Positions 1-5,945 of a stretch of 5,945 nucleotides of DNA are shown here, in pieces. The notes beneath the pieces are model-generated. The model was not told the origin of the DNA. It worked only from the letters and a program-made list of their open reading frames with translations, and did not search any database. Within the stretch, counting starts at the first letter, position 1. Every line of letters begins with the position of its first letter. A program made the translations under genes and the position numbers. The stretch comes from Firmicutes bacterium UBA6132 (GTDB lineage: Bacteria > Bacillota_A > Clostridia > Tissierellales > Sedimentibacteraceae). The stretch is from NCBI GenBank assembly GCA_002435835.1, contig DIVM01000273.1:1-5945 (forward strand). The letters run 5' to 3'.

Positions 1-656
1 TTGTTATGAGCTTTGCTTTTTCGATTATTCTTAGAGTTCCTACAAATTTTGCAAGCAATATTCCTTACTCAATATTTCTATATGTAGCTCTACTGCCATG
101 GAACCTTTTTGCTGGTTCACTTAATTCATCTTGTATTTCTTTAATATCTAATTCATCTTTAATAACAAAAATATATTTTCCAAGAACAATTTTTGTTATT
201 GCAACAATAATAGCAAGGATAGTGGATTTTCTTTTTGCGATATGCATTCTTATAATTTTTATGATCTTTTACAAAATACCAGTTAATATAAATATTCTCT
301 GGGTAATCCCTATATTCTTTATTCAGCAAATTTTCACAATTGGTATTGCTCTGATTATTGCAGCAGCAAACCTTTTTTACCGCGATATTCAGTATTTAGT
401 AAACCTTTTATTGATTCTATGGATGTACCTGACTCCAATTATATATCCTGCAGACTTAATACCAGAAAAATATCAATTCTTTTTCCAGTTTAATCCAATG
501 AGTGTTTTTACAAATGGGTATCGTCAAACAATTCTTGGAGGTAAAATGCCTACCTTCAGAGGTCTCATTATTGCTATTATTCTTTCAATAATTATGTTAA
601 TTGCGGGTCTTTCTTATTTTAAAAATAAAGAACGTACTTTTGCAGATAATATATGA
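1..656 (+). CDS. wzm: ABC-2 type polysaccharide export permease (Wzm-like), 5'-truncated by window edge
   Basis: Membrane subunit of an ABC transporter that exports lipid-linked polysaccharide (O-antigen/capsule type) across the inner membrane. The frame is open to the left edge (first full codon at position 3). The first ATG, at 6, is probably an internal Met: family members are about 260 residues, and the ~45 N-terminal residues before the second membrane helix are missing. Counting from that Met, the visible part is 216 residues with hydrophobic segments near 20-40, 60-88, 97-122, 128-147 and 185-204. Family landmarks are LLPWNLF (29-35), SLITKIYFPR (51-60), the NLFYRDIQYLV stretch (122-132) followed by TPIIYP (143-148), and NPMSVFTNGYRQTILGG (163-179). 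The C-terminus is intact and ends in a short polar tail. Its TGA stop overlaps the ATG of the ATPase gene (ATGA), which is expected for obligate partners made in fixed ratio. The family is clear. The exact glycan exported cannot be read from the sequence, and a teichoic-acid TagG-type role is a less likely alternative. Confidence 0.93.
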   Translation, partial: VMSFAFSIILRVPTNFASNIPYSIFLYVALLPWNLFAGSLNSSCISLISNSSLITKIYFPRTIFVIATIIARIVDFLFAICILIIFMIFYKIPVNINILWVIPIFFIQQIFTIGIALIIAAANLFYRDIQYLVNLLLILWMYLTPIIYPADLIPEKYQFFFQFNPMSVFTNGYRQTILGGKMPTFRGLIIAIILSIIMLIAGLSYFKNKERTFADNI

Positions 657-1408
657 ATATGAACGACAAAAAAACAGATATTATCTTTGAGAATGTTACA
701 AAACAATTTATATTACAAAAACAAAAAACATTTAAAGAATTTTTACCAGCTTTTTTCAGCGGTAAGGAAACTTATCAAAAATTTAATGCTTTAGAAGATA
801 TAAGTTTTGAAGTTTCAAAAGGGGAGACTTTAGGTATTGTAGGTCCAAATGGCTCAGGTAAATCAACTATATTAAAACTTATCGCTGGCGTAATGTCACC
901 AACCAGGGGCAAGGTTACAGTTAACGGAAAAGTATCTCCATTAATTGAATTAGGTGCAGGATTTCATCCAGAGTTAAGCGGAAAAGAAAATATATATTTG
1001 AATGGTACAATTCTTGGTCTAAAGAAAAGGGAAATCGATAAAAGTTTTAACGATATTGTAGATTTTGCAGAAGTTTGGGAATTTATTAATCAACCGATAA
1101 AACACTACTCATCAGGTATGTATATGCGTCTTGCTTTTGCTATAGCTGTTTACGTTAATCCTGAAATATTAATTCTTGATGAGGTACTTGCAGTTGGAGA
1201 TCCGAATTTTCAAACTAAATGTTTTAAAAAAATGGAAGAATTCAAAAAAAATGGTGTTACAATAATTTATATCTCGCATAATATGCTGCAGGTAGAGAAA
1301 TTTTGCTCAAGGGTTATTTATTTAAATCAACATAAAATAAAGGGTAACGGTAAACCAGATATTATCTGTAAACAATACCTGAAGGATCTTAAAGAATATA
1401 ATGATTAG
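653..1408 (+). CDS. wzt: ABC transporter ATPase for polysaccharide export (Wzt-like, no carbohydrate-binding domain)
   Basis: Nucleotide-binding subunit that powers the Wzm-like permease. The 251-residue protein shows all ABC motifs: Walker A GPNGSGKST (64-72), the Wzt-type Q-loop region LGAGFHPELSGKENIY (100-115), signature YSSGM (152-156), Walker B ILILDE (172-177) followed by VLAVGD (178-183), and the switch histidine in ISHN (H209). The N-terminal leader before ALEDISFEV and the GAGFHPELSG block are typical of the O-antigen/teichoic/capsule subfamily (Wzt/TagH/KpsT). The chain stops about 40 residues after the switch histidine. It therefore lacks the ~150-residue C-terminal domain that in E. 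coli O8/O9a Wzt recognises a capped glycan end. The start at 653 overlaps the upstream TGA. A second in-frame ATG two codons later (659) is also possible. There is no clear Shine-Dalgarno, so translational coupling is likely. The gene ends in tandem stops, TAG TGA. Confidence 0.95.
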   Translation: MNMNDKKTDIIFENVTKQFILQKQKTFKEFLPAFFSGKETYQKFNALEDISFEVSKGETLGIVGPNGSGKSTILKLIAGVMSPTRGKVTVNGKVSPLIELGAGFHPELSGKENIYLNGTILGLKKREIDKSFNDIVDFAEVWEFINQPIKHYSSGMYMRLAFAIAVYVNPEILILDEVLAVGDPNFQTKCFKKMEEFKKNGVTIIYISHNMLQVEKFCSRVIYLNQHKIKGNGKPDIICKQYLKDLKEYND

Positions 1409-1468
1409 TGAAACCTTCTTAATAAAAACTTAATATTGCATATGGTAATTTTATTGAAAAATAATTTT

Positions 1469-1496
1469 TTGAAAAAAATAAGTAATTAGATAGAAT
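1469..1496 (+). promoter_or_regulatory. Possible sigma70-like promoter just upstream of rfbB
   Basis: TTGAAA at 1469-1474 and TAGAAT at 1491-1496 are separated by 16 bases and resemble -35 and -10 boxes (one mismatch from consensus in the -10). This is the only sizeable gap between wzt and rfbB, so a promoter here is reasonable. A start point about 7 bases beyond the -10 would coincide with the GTG start codon, implying a leaderless or near-leaderless mRNA. The region is almost entirely A/T, so chance matches are common and the organism's promoter consensus is unknown. An alternative TTGAAA lies at 1454-1459 without a good partner. Weak call. Confidence 0.2.
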
Positions 1497-1502
1497 AAAC
1501 AA

Positions 1503-2567
1503 GTGAAAAATTACATATTAGTCACTGGATGCGCAGGATTTATCGGAACTAATTTTGTTTATTTTTATCTAAATAAATATCCAGATAAAAATATAATAGG
1601 ATTAGATTTATTAACTTATTGTGGAAATTTGGAGAATCTGTCAAAACTAAAACCAGATCAAAAAAATAGATTTACATTTATTAAAGGTGATATAAACAAC
1701 TATAAATTACTAAATAATATTTTTAGTAATTATTCGATAAATAAAATAATTCATTTTGCAGCTGAATCACACGTTGATAGATCAATACACAATCCAAAGA
1801 AATTTATTAAAACTAATGTTTTAGGTACACATAATCTACTAATGGTTGCTAAAGAGCATTGGTTAACAAAAAACAAATGGTTAGAGGATGCTAAATTTGT
1901 TCAAATATCAACAGATGAAGTTTATGGTACTCTTGGAGAAACTGGCAATTTCACTGAAAATTCCCCTATTAATCCTCATAATCCTTATTCTTCCTCTAAA
2001 GCATCTGCTGATTTATTAGTAAAATCATATTTTGATACATACAAAATGCCGATTAATATAGTAAGAGGTTCTAATTGTTACGGTTCTTACCAATTTCCAG
2101 AAAAATTGATCCCTTTAATAATAAATAATGCATTAAAATTAAAATCCCTTCCTATATATGGAGATGGGAAACAAATTAGAGATTGGCTTTATTCAGAAGA
2201 TTACTGCAAAGCTGTAGATCTCGTTTCGGAAATGGGAGCTATTGGTGATATATATAATGTAGGCAGTAATAATGAAATTGAAAATATCGAGTTGGTTAAA
2301 TTAATAATATCAATATTGAGAGAAATTACTAACAGAAAAGAGATTAATGACAAATTAATATATCATGTAACTGATAGATTAGGACATGATCGCAGATATG
2401 CAATTAATTCATCCAAAATACAGAAAAATCTGGGATGGACACCTGATACAAGTTTTAAGAATGGATTAAAGAAAACAATAAATTGGTATCTTGATAACCA
2501 GGTCTGGTTGGAAAATGTTATTAATAGGAATTATTTAAACTTTTATAAGCTTAATTATAAATTCTAA
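1503..2567 (+). CDS. rfbB: dTDP-glucose 4,6-dehydratase
   Basis: Cytoplasmic short-chain dehydrogenase/reductase that converts dTDP-glucose to dTDP-4-keto-6-deoxyglucose, second step towards dTDP-L-rhamnose and other deoxysugars (RfbB/RmlB). The 354-residue length is normal. Visible features: NAD-binding glycine motif TGCAGFIG (8-15), FAAESHVDRSI (85-95), catalytic STDEVYG (136-142; T137, D138, E139), the YxxxK pair Y162/K166, QFPEKLIPL (197-205), IYGDGKQIRDWLY (218-230), DRLGHDRRYAI (291-301) and GWTP (311-314). In the usual SNNYGP(Y/R)QFPEK block this protein has SNCYGSYQFPEK (190-201), so N to C and P to S at normally well-kept positions. GTG at 1503 is the only sensible start: an in-frame TAG lies at 1491-1493, and the Rossmann motif begins 8 residues in. 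No Shine-Dalgarno is evident. The usual companions rfbA, rfbC and rfbD are not in this window, so later steps must be encoded elsewhere or the product feeds another deoxysugar pathway. Confidence 0.96.
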   Translation: MKNYILVTGCAGFIGTNFVYFYLNKYPDKNIIGLDLLTYCGNLENLSKLKPDQKNRFTFIKGDINNYKLLNNIFSNYSINKIIHFAAESHVDRSIHNPKKFIKTNVLGTHNLLMVAKEHWLTKNKWLEDAKFVQISTDEVYGTLGETGNFTENSPINPHNPYSSSKASADLLVKSYFDTYKMPINIVRGSNCYGSYQFPEKLIPLIINNALKLKSLPIYGDGKQIRDWLYSEDYCKAVDLVSEMGAIGDIYNVGSNNEIENIELVKLIISILREITNRKEINDKLIYHVTDRLGHDRRYAINSSKIQKNLGWTPDTSFKNGLKKTINWYLDNQVWLENVINRNYLNFYKLNYKF

Positions 2568-2634
2568 TACTCAATGCTATTAAATTATTATCAACATAAA
2601 GAGTAAGTTCTGTAGCTGAAATTGATAAATATTT

Positions 2635-2640
2635 GGAGGT
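2635..2640 (+). promoter_or_regulatory. Strong Shine-Dalgarno for the first GT2 gene
   Basis: GGAGGT is a perfect match to the anti-Shine-Dalgarno core and the best ribosome-binding site in the window. The other complete genes have weak sites or none. Six bases (AAAGAA) separate it from ATA at 2647, and nine separate it from ATT at 2650. No ATG, GTG, TTG or CTG lies at usable distance in the coding frame. Starts in the other two frames near here run into stops within a few codons. The site therefore fixes the intended start of the GT2 gene at ATA/ATT although neither is a canonical start codon. Confidence 0.8.
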
Positions 2641-2646
2641 AAAGAA

Positions 2647-3681
2647 ATAATTTCTGCTGAGTTACACAATCCTGATTGTCCTAAAATAGCAATAATTATA
2701 CTAAATTGGAACGGTTGGAGCGATACAATCGAGTGCCTTAAGAGCATTTATAATAATAAAATTCGAAATTATCAGGTTATTATTATTGACAATGGATCAA
2801 CCGATGAATCTGTTGATAAAATTTTGAATTGGATAAAAGATAAAAACCTGAAAAGCATACGGGTAAATTCAAGAGAGCTTAATAAAATAAAAATTAAATG
2901 CATTAATACAGGTTATGAAACATGTGTGTTGATTCAAAATGATGATAATTTAGGATTTGCAAAAGGAAATAATATTGGTATCAAATATGCTTTAGAAAAA
3001 GAATTTCCTTACATATTGATACTCAATAACGATACTTATTTAGCAAAAGATTTTACTAAAAGAATGTTAAATTTTATGGATAAACATCCAGAAATTGGTA
3101 TAAGCACTCCCTGTATATATTGTATGGGTAATGGAAGAGTATGGAATTTCGGTGGAATTTTAACCTTCTTTGGAAGTCACATATATTATAATTCAAACAT
3201 TATTGCCAGAAGAAAGACTGGTTATTACCCTATTACTTTCATAACAGGTTGTGCTTTTTTTGCTAGAAAAGAAATATTTGAAAAATATGGGTTATTTATT
3301 GAAGATTATTTCTTTGGTGAAGAAGATTATGAATATAGCATCAGAATGAAGAATAATAATGTAAAAATGGCAGGTGTCCTCGAAGCAATGATTTCTCACA
3401 AAGAGGGAAGCTCTTCAAAGAAACTAATAGGCAAAGAAATAAACTTTTATTTTATCCATCATTTAAACAGACTTGTTCATATGAAGAAATATTATGTTAA
3501 ACCTATATGGTATTTTTGGAGATTTATCGTGATGATTTATATTTTCTTTTTCTTTATAAATGCACTTCATTTAAACTTAAAACTAACAATCGTATATATC
3601 AGAAAACAAATTCAATATTCAAATATATTGATGAAAGTAGATAAAGAGCCTTTCAACAGAATAATGCAGGAAAGATTTTAA
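2647..3681 (+). CDS. GT2 family glycosyltransferase (rhamnosyltransferase-like), non-canonical ATA/ATT start
   Basis: Predicted inverting GT-A glycosyltransferase that moves a sugar from a nucleotide donor to a growing glycan on the cytoplasmic membrane face. From 2647 it is 344 residues. The N-terminal fold is clear: IAIIILNWNG (14-23), VIIIDNGSTDES (44-55), NDDNLGFAKGNNIGI (98-112), ILILNNDTYL (123-132, NND as the metal-binding DxD equivalent), TGCAFFARKEIFEKYGLF (200-217) and FGEEDYEYSIR (223-233, presumed catalytic acidic cluster). A hydrophobic stretch at about 286-308 could anchor it in the membrane. The segment between DNGSTD and NLGFAKGNN is about 40 residues, longer than in compact relatives, as seen in some GT2 subfamilies. 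The first conventional start codon in frame, TTG at 2824, would delete the first beta strand and DNGSTD. The frame is open back to a TAA at 2626-2628, and GGAGGT sits at 2635-2640, so translation from ATA (2647) or ATT (2650) is the best reading. A start-codon mutation or base error is the alternative. Donor and acceptor are unknown. Confidence 0.85.
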   Translation: MISAELHNPDCPKIAIIILNWNGWSDTIECLKSIYNNKIRNYQVIIIDNGSTDESVDKILNWIKDKNLKSIRVNSRELNKIKIKCINTGYETCVLIQNDDNLGFAKGNNIGIKYALEKEFPYILILNNDTYLAKDFTKRMLNFMDKHPEIGISTPCIYCMGNGRVWNFGGILTFFGSHIYYNSNIIARRKTGYYPITFITGCAFFARKEIFEKYGLFIEDYFFGEEDYEYSIRMKNNNVKMAGVLEAMISHKEGSSSKKLIGKEINFYFIHHLNRLVHMKKYYVKPIWYFWRFIVMIYIFFFFINALHLNLKLTIVYIRKQIQYSNILMKVDKEPFNRIMQERF

Positions 3682-3689
3682 TTTATGAG

Positions 3690-4757
3690 ATGAAGGATAA
3701 TCCGTTATTTTCAATTATAATCCCCATTTATAATGTACAGAAATATCTCTCAAAATGCATATTTAGTGTTATAAATCAGGATTTTATAGATTATGAATTA
3801 ATCTTGATTGATGATGGTTCCACTGATAATTCCGGGAAAATATGTGATGAATATGCTAAAAATAATAAACATATATATGTAATACATAAAGAGAATACTG
3901 GATCTTCAGATTCAAGAAATATCGGACTAAACAAAGCTGTAGGTAAATATATTATATTTCTGGATAGTGACGATTACTGGTGCAGGAATGATGCACTATC
4001 AAAGCTGGCTTCCATAATCAAGCAAAGTGGGCCTGATATTATCTTCTTAAAAAACATTCTATATTTTGAAAAAATTAATAAATACCTGCATCCTTACACA
4101 AAGTATGATAGAAACAAAATAAAAAATCAGACAAAAGAAAATGTATTAAAATACATGATTGATTCACAGCAATTAACGGTATTTGCATGGGACAAAGTTG
4201 TTAAAAAAGAATTAATAACAAATAATAAAATTCAATTCAAACCAGGTTTATACCTTGATGATATAGACTGGTTTCCGAAAATCATGCTTACAGCTAAGAC
4301 ATTTGATGCATTATATCTTGCTTTTTATGTTCACAGAAAACAGAGAGTTGGCTCAATCACTCTAACCACTGACATAAATAAACTTAACGACATGTTCAGC
4401 TCGATTAAGCACTGGTATAAAATTATAAAAAAAGGTAATTATGAAAAAGACGTAAAGGTTTATATGTTATCATTCTATGCTTTACTATATTCTGTACTTT
4501 TAGGCTACATTTATTCTGTTAAGAGTAAAAATTCAAGATACGAATATAATAAATTTTTAAAAGAGATTAAAGAATATTCATGGATATTTAAATATGATTC
4601 AACCCTGGTAGTCAAAATAATGAAAATAGTTTATAAATTATTTGGTATCAATGCTGTATCATTTTTTATGTCAAAATATTCAAACTATTATTATCAAAAT
4701 CTCTATAGGTTTTTTACCAGGATTTATCTTAGCTTTTCGCCGATTATAAAATATTGA
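3690..4757 (+). CDS. GT2 family glycosyltransferase (EpsJ/WcaA-like)
   Basis: Predicted GT-A glycosyltransferase for assembly of the exported glycan, 355 residues. Visible features: FSIIIPIYNVQKYLSKCI (7-24), LILIDDGSTDNSGKICDEYA (37-56, UDP/dTDP-sugar binding DDGSTD), HKENTGSSDSRNIGLNKA (66-83), FLDSDDYW (90-97, the DxD-type metal site), AWDKVVKKELI (166-176) and LDDIDWFPK (189-197, probable catalytic acidic pair). The usual G(L/V)SxARN pattern is GSSDSRN here, a mild deviation. The C-terminal ~150 residues are rich in Tyr, Lys and hydrophobic residues, with a possible membrane-associated stretch at about 258-275. The ATG at 3690 lies 8 bases after the previous stop, so the two transferase genes are probably co-transcribed. 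The nearest purine-rich site, AGGAAAG (3668-3674), is 15 bases away, farther than normal. This protein belongs to a different GT2 subgroup from the preceding one and is not a tandem duplicate. Donor and acceptor sugars cannot be inferred. Confidence 0.92.
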   Translation: MKDNPLFSIIIPIYNVQKYLSKCIFSVINQDFIDYELILIDDGSTDNSGKICDEYAKNNKHIYVIHKENTGSSDSRNIGLNKAVGKYIIFLDSDDYWCRNDALSKLASIIKQSGPDIIFLKNILYFEKINKYLHPYTKYDRNKIKNQTKENVLKYMIDSQQLTVFAWDKVVKKELITNNKIQFKPGLYLDDIDWFPKIMLTAKTFDALYLAFYVHRKQRVGSITLTTDINKLNDMFSSIKHWYKIIKKGNYEKDVKVYMLSFYALLYSVLLGYIYSVKSKNSRYEYNKFLKEIKEYSWIFKYDSTLVVKIMKIVYKLFGINAVSFFMSKYSNYYYQNLYRFFTRIYLSFSPIIKY

Positions 4758-4766
4758 TTTAAAAAA

Positions 4767-5924
4767 CTAATAGAAGCTAAAAAGTGTGGAGTATCGAGCA
4801 TATTCAACAAAATGATATATTAAAAATCCAATAATTAATGTAATGAATATCCACTTGTGTTTACTATTATTCTTCAATAAATCATTGATAATCAGAGTTA
4901 TGCCAAGACATATTGATCCGACAGCAGGGTAGATATAGTATAGATATGTTACTCTATCTGTCAGTATTGAGACGGGAATCCATAATAAATATAATCCAGA
5001 AAACCAGGATAATCCAAAAATTCCTGCTTCGTCTCTTTTTATTGATTTATAAATTAGATATATAAAAATTGGAATGATTAATATCCAGATTGAGAAGCTC
5101 ATACCCATTATATATTTTGGAGCTTTCCAGTAAGGTAGTGGTTCATATCGAAGGATCCACTCCCATGGACGGCTCAGTGCTTCATGAATAGTGTTTTTGT
5201 AAGTAAGCATTACACTCAAACTAAGAATCTCTCTTATTCTTATAAATGGATTAGCAAATTTAAAATAAACAGCAAAATCAAATAAAGGCATAAGGATGAA
5301 AATTGAAAAAAGTAAAGGCACAGTAATATAAAAGAAAGATAATGTCTTTTTGCTTTTACTTAATAACCAGTGCATAAAAATAGTTGGACCAGCCAATATT
5401 CCGCTCACCTTAACTAAAACACCCAAACCTAAGGATATTCCTGAAGAAAAATATTTTCTATTTAGATAAAACAGGAATGATGCCAGTAAAAGAGTATTTA
5501 GATATACATCAAGCGTAGCAATGCTTGCCTGAACAAATGTTAAGTTCTCAAATCCATATATATAAACTCCTATGGAAGAAAGAGTTCTTGATAAATTTAG
5601 TTTCCTGCATATCAGGTAAAATAAAACCAGTGATAGCGATCCAAATATGACCGAGAAGAATCTCCAGCCCAATGGATTATCTCCAAAGAGGAGTATCCCT
5701 GCAGTTATGAATAGCTTACCAAGAGGAGGATTTCCAAGTGTCTGTTCATATTGATGTGTAGTTAATATATTTCTTGCGTCCCAGACATAATACTCCTCAT
5801 CATACATGAAACTATGTGGAACATTTATTACTGATAAATGCAATAACATTGTTATGAGCACGATTACAGATAACCAGAAATACTCCCAGTGATAAAATTG
5901 ATATATTTTATTTTTCAGCTTCAT
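4767..5924 (-). CDS. PMT-family (GT39-like) integral membrane glycosyltransferase
   Basis: Multi-pass GT-C transferase resembling protein O-mannosyltransferases. Such enzymes use a polyprenyl-phosphate sugar and act on the outer face of the cytoplasmic membrane. The 385-residue protein has about ten hydrophobic segments (first near 16-34, last near 358-374). The first external loop carries FMYDEEYYVWDAR (39-51), in which D42/E43 match the catalytic acidic pair of the family. Next come GNPPLGKLFI (64-73) and LFGDNPLGWRF (79-89), very close to the HPPLGK...LFGxNPxGWR block of actinobacterial PMTs. TLDVYL (137-142), GLGVLVKVSG (166-175) and RPWEWI (252-257) also fit. It is shorter than the ~500 residues usual for bacterial PMTs. 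ATG is at 5922-5924, only 21 bases from the window edge, with no recognisable Shine-Dalgarno. It converges on the upstream glycosyltransferase with a 9-base gap, so it belongs to another transcript. Target (protein, lipid or glycan) and sugar are unknown. An ArnT-like lipid-modifying role is possible. Confidence 0.88.
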   Translation of the reverse strand: MKLKNKIYQFYHWEYFWLSVIVLITMLLHLSVINVPHSFMYDEEYYVWDARNILTTHQYEQTLGNPPLGKLFITAGILLFGDNPLGWRFFSVIFGSLSLVLFYLICRKLNLSRTLSSIGVYIYGFENLTFVQASIATLDVYLNTLLLASFLFYLNRKYFSSGISLGLGVLVKVSGILAGPTIFMHWLLSKSKKTLSFFYITVPLLFSIFILMPLFDFAVYFKFANPFIRIREILSLSVMLTYKNTIHEALSRPWEWILRYEPLPYWKAPKYIMGMSFSIWILIIPIFIYLIYKSIKRDEAGIFGLSWFSGLYLLWIPVSILTDRVTYLYYIYPAVGSICLGITLIINDLLKNNSKHKWIFITLIIGFLIYHFVEYARYSTLFSFY

Positions 5925-5945
5925 AATTAAATAATAATATTATTC

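Noticed and set aside
65..247. 60-codon minus-strand open frame inside the permease gene
   Set aside because: It lies wholly antisense to conserved Wzm coding sequence, its peptide shows no recognisable family, and it has no convincing ribosome site. It is a shadow frame.
2574..2606. 10-residue ORF between rfbB and the first GT2 gene
   Set aside because: It is very short, has no ribosome-binding site and no recognisable product, and such ORFs are expected by chance in AT-rich DNA.
2587..2628. 7-bp inverted repeat TTATCAA / TTGATAA before the GT2 Shine-Dalgarno
   Set aside because: The arms are short and A/T-rich with a loop of nearly 30 bases, so a stable hairpin is unlikely. There is no riboswitch-like architecture around it.
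2824..3681. GT2 gene starting at TTG 2824 (285 residues)
   Set aside because: This start removes the first beta strand and the DNGSTD nucleotide-binding motif, which are encoded in frame just upstream behind a perfect GGAGGT. The longer form from 2647 was adopted.
4729..4783. Possible bidirectional terminator at the convergent gene junction (TTAGCTT / AAGCTAA)
   Set aside because: The 7-bp arms are separated by a 38-base loop, each lies inside a coding end, and the stem has only two G/C pairs. This is too weak to call a terminator.
5933..5944. 12-base perfect palindrome AATAATATTATT at the right edge
   Set aside because: It is purely A/T low-complexity sequence, where such palindromes arise by chance. 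The promoter region of the PMT-like gene is cut off, so no operator can be argued.
1..5945. Search for CRISPR arrays, tRNA/rRNA genes, insertion sequences, long repeats and defence genes
   Set aside because: By eye I saw no spaced direct repeats, no tRNA-like cloverleaf or rRNA segment, no transposase reading frame and no terminal inverted repeats. All long frames are explained by polysaccharide or membrane glycosyltransferase genes.

Overview
The window is a slice of a surface-polysaccharide (O-antigen or capsule-like) biosynthesis and export locus from an AT-rich bacterium. GC is roughly 30% by eye, not computed. TGA is a normal stop codon here: it ends the first gene, where it overlaps the next ATG, and also the fifth gene. 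Recoded-TGA lineages are therefore excluded. No gene identifies the phylum. AT-rich Bacteroidota/Ignavibacteria-type organisms or another deep Gram-negative-like lineage would all fit.

Layout. On the + strand, five genes run in series: (1) the C-terminal ~80% of an ABC-2 polysaccharide-export permease (Wzm type), cut by the left edge; (2) its ATPase (Wzt type), joined by an ATGA stop/start overlap; (3) dTDP-glucose 4,6-dehydratase (RfbB/RmlB), starting at GTG after a 94-base gap; (4) a GT2 glycosyltransferase; (5) a second GT2 glycosyltransferase 8 bases later. On the - strand, converging on gene 5 with a 9-base gap, is a multi-pass GT-C enzyme of the protein-mannosyltransferase (PMT/GT39) family, essentially complete up to the right edge. 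No gene-free stretch exceeds 100 bases once the start of gene 4 is corrected.

How they work together (inference from families): RfbB makes dTDP-4-keto-6-deoxyglucose, the precursor of dTDP-rhamnose and other deoxysugars. The two GT2 enzymes would add sugars to a lipid-linked glycan on the cytoplasmic face. The Wzm/Wzt pair would flip the finished glycan across the inner membrane. The PMT-like enzyme acts outside the membrane on polyprenyl-phosphate sugars and may belong to a separate transcription unit.

The main point of interest is the start of gene 4. Its reading frame and its conserved GT2 N-terminus extend 59 codons upstream of the first usable ATG/GTG/TTG codon. They reach back to a perfect GGAGGT Shine-Dalgarno whose properly spaced codon is ATA, followed by ATT. 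Either this is a genuine non-canonical start or the start codon has been lost by a single base change. I found no sign of a wholly new system. The remainder is conventional polysaccharide-locus content.
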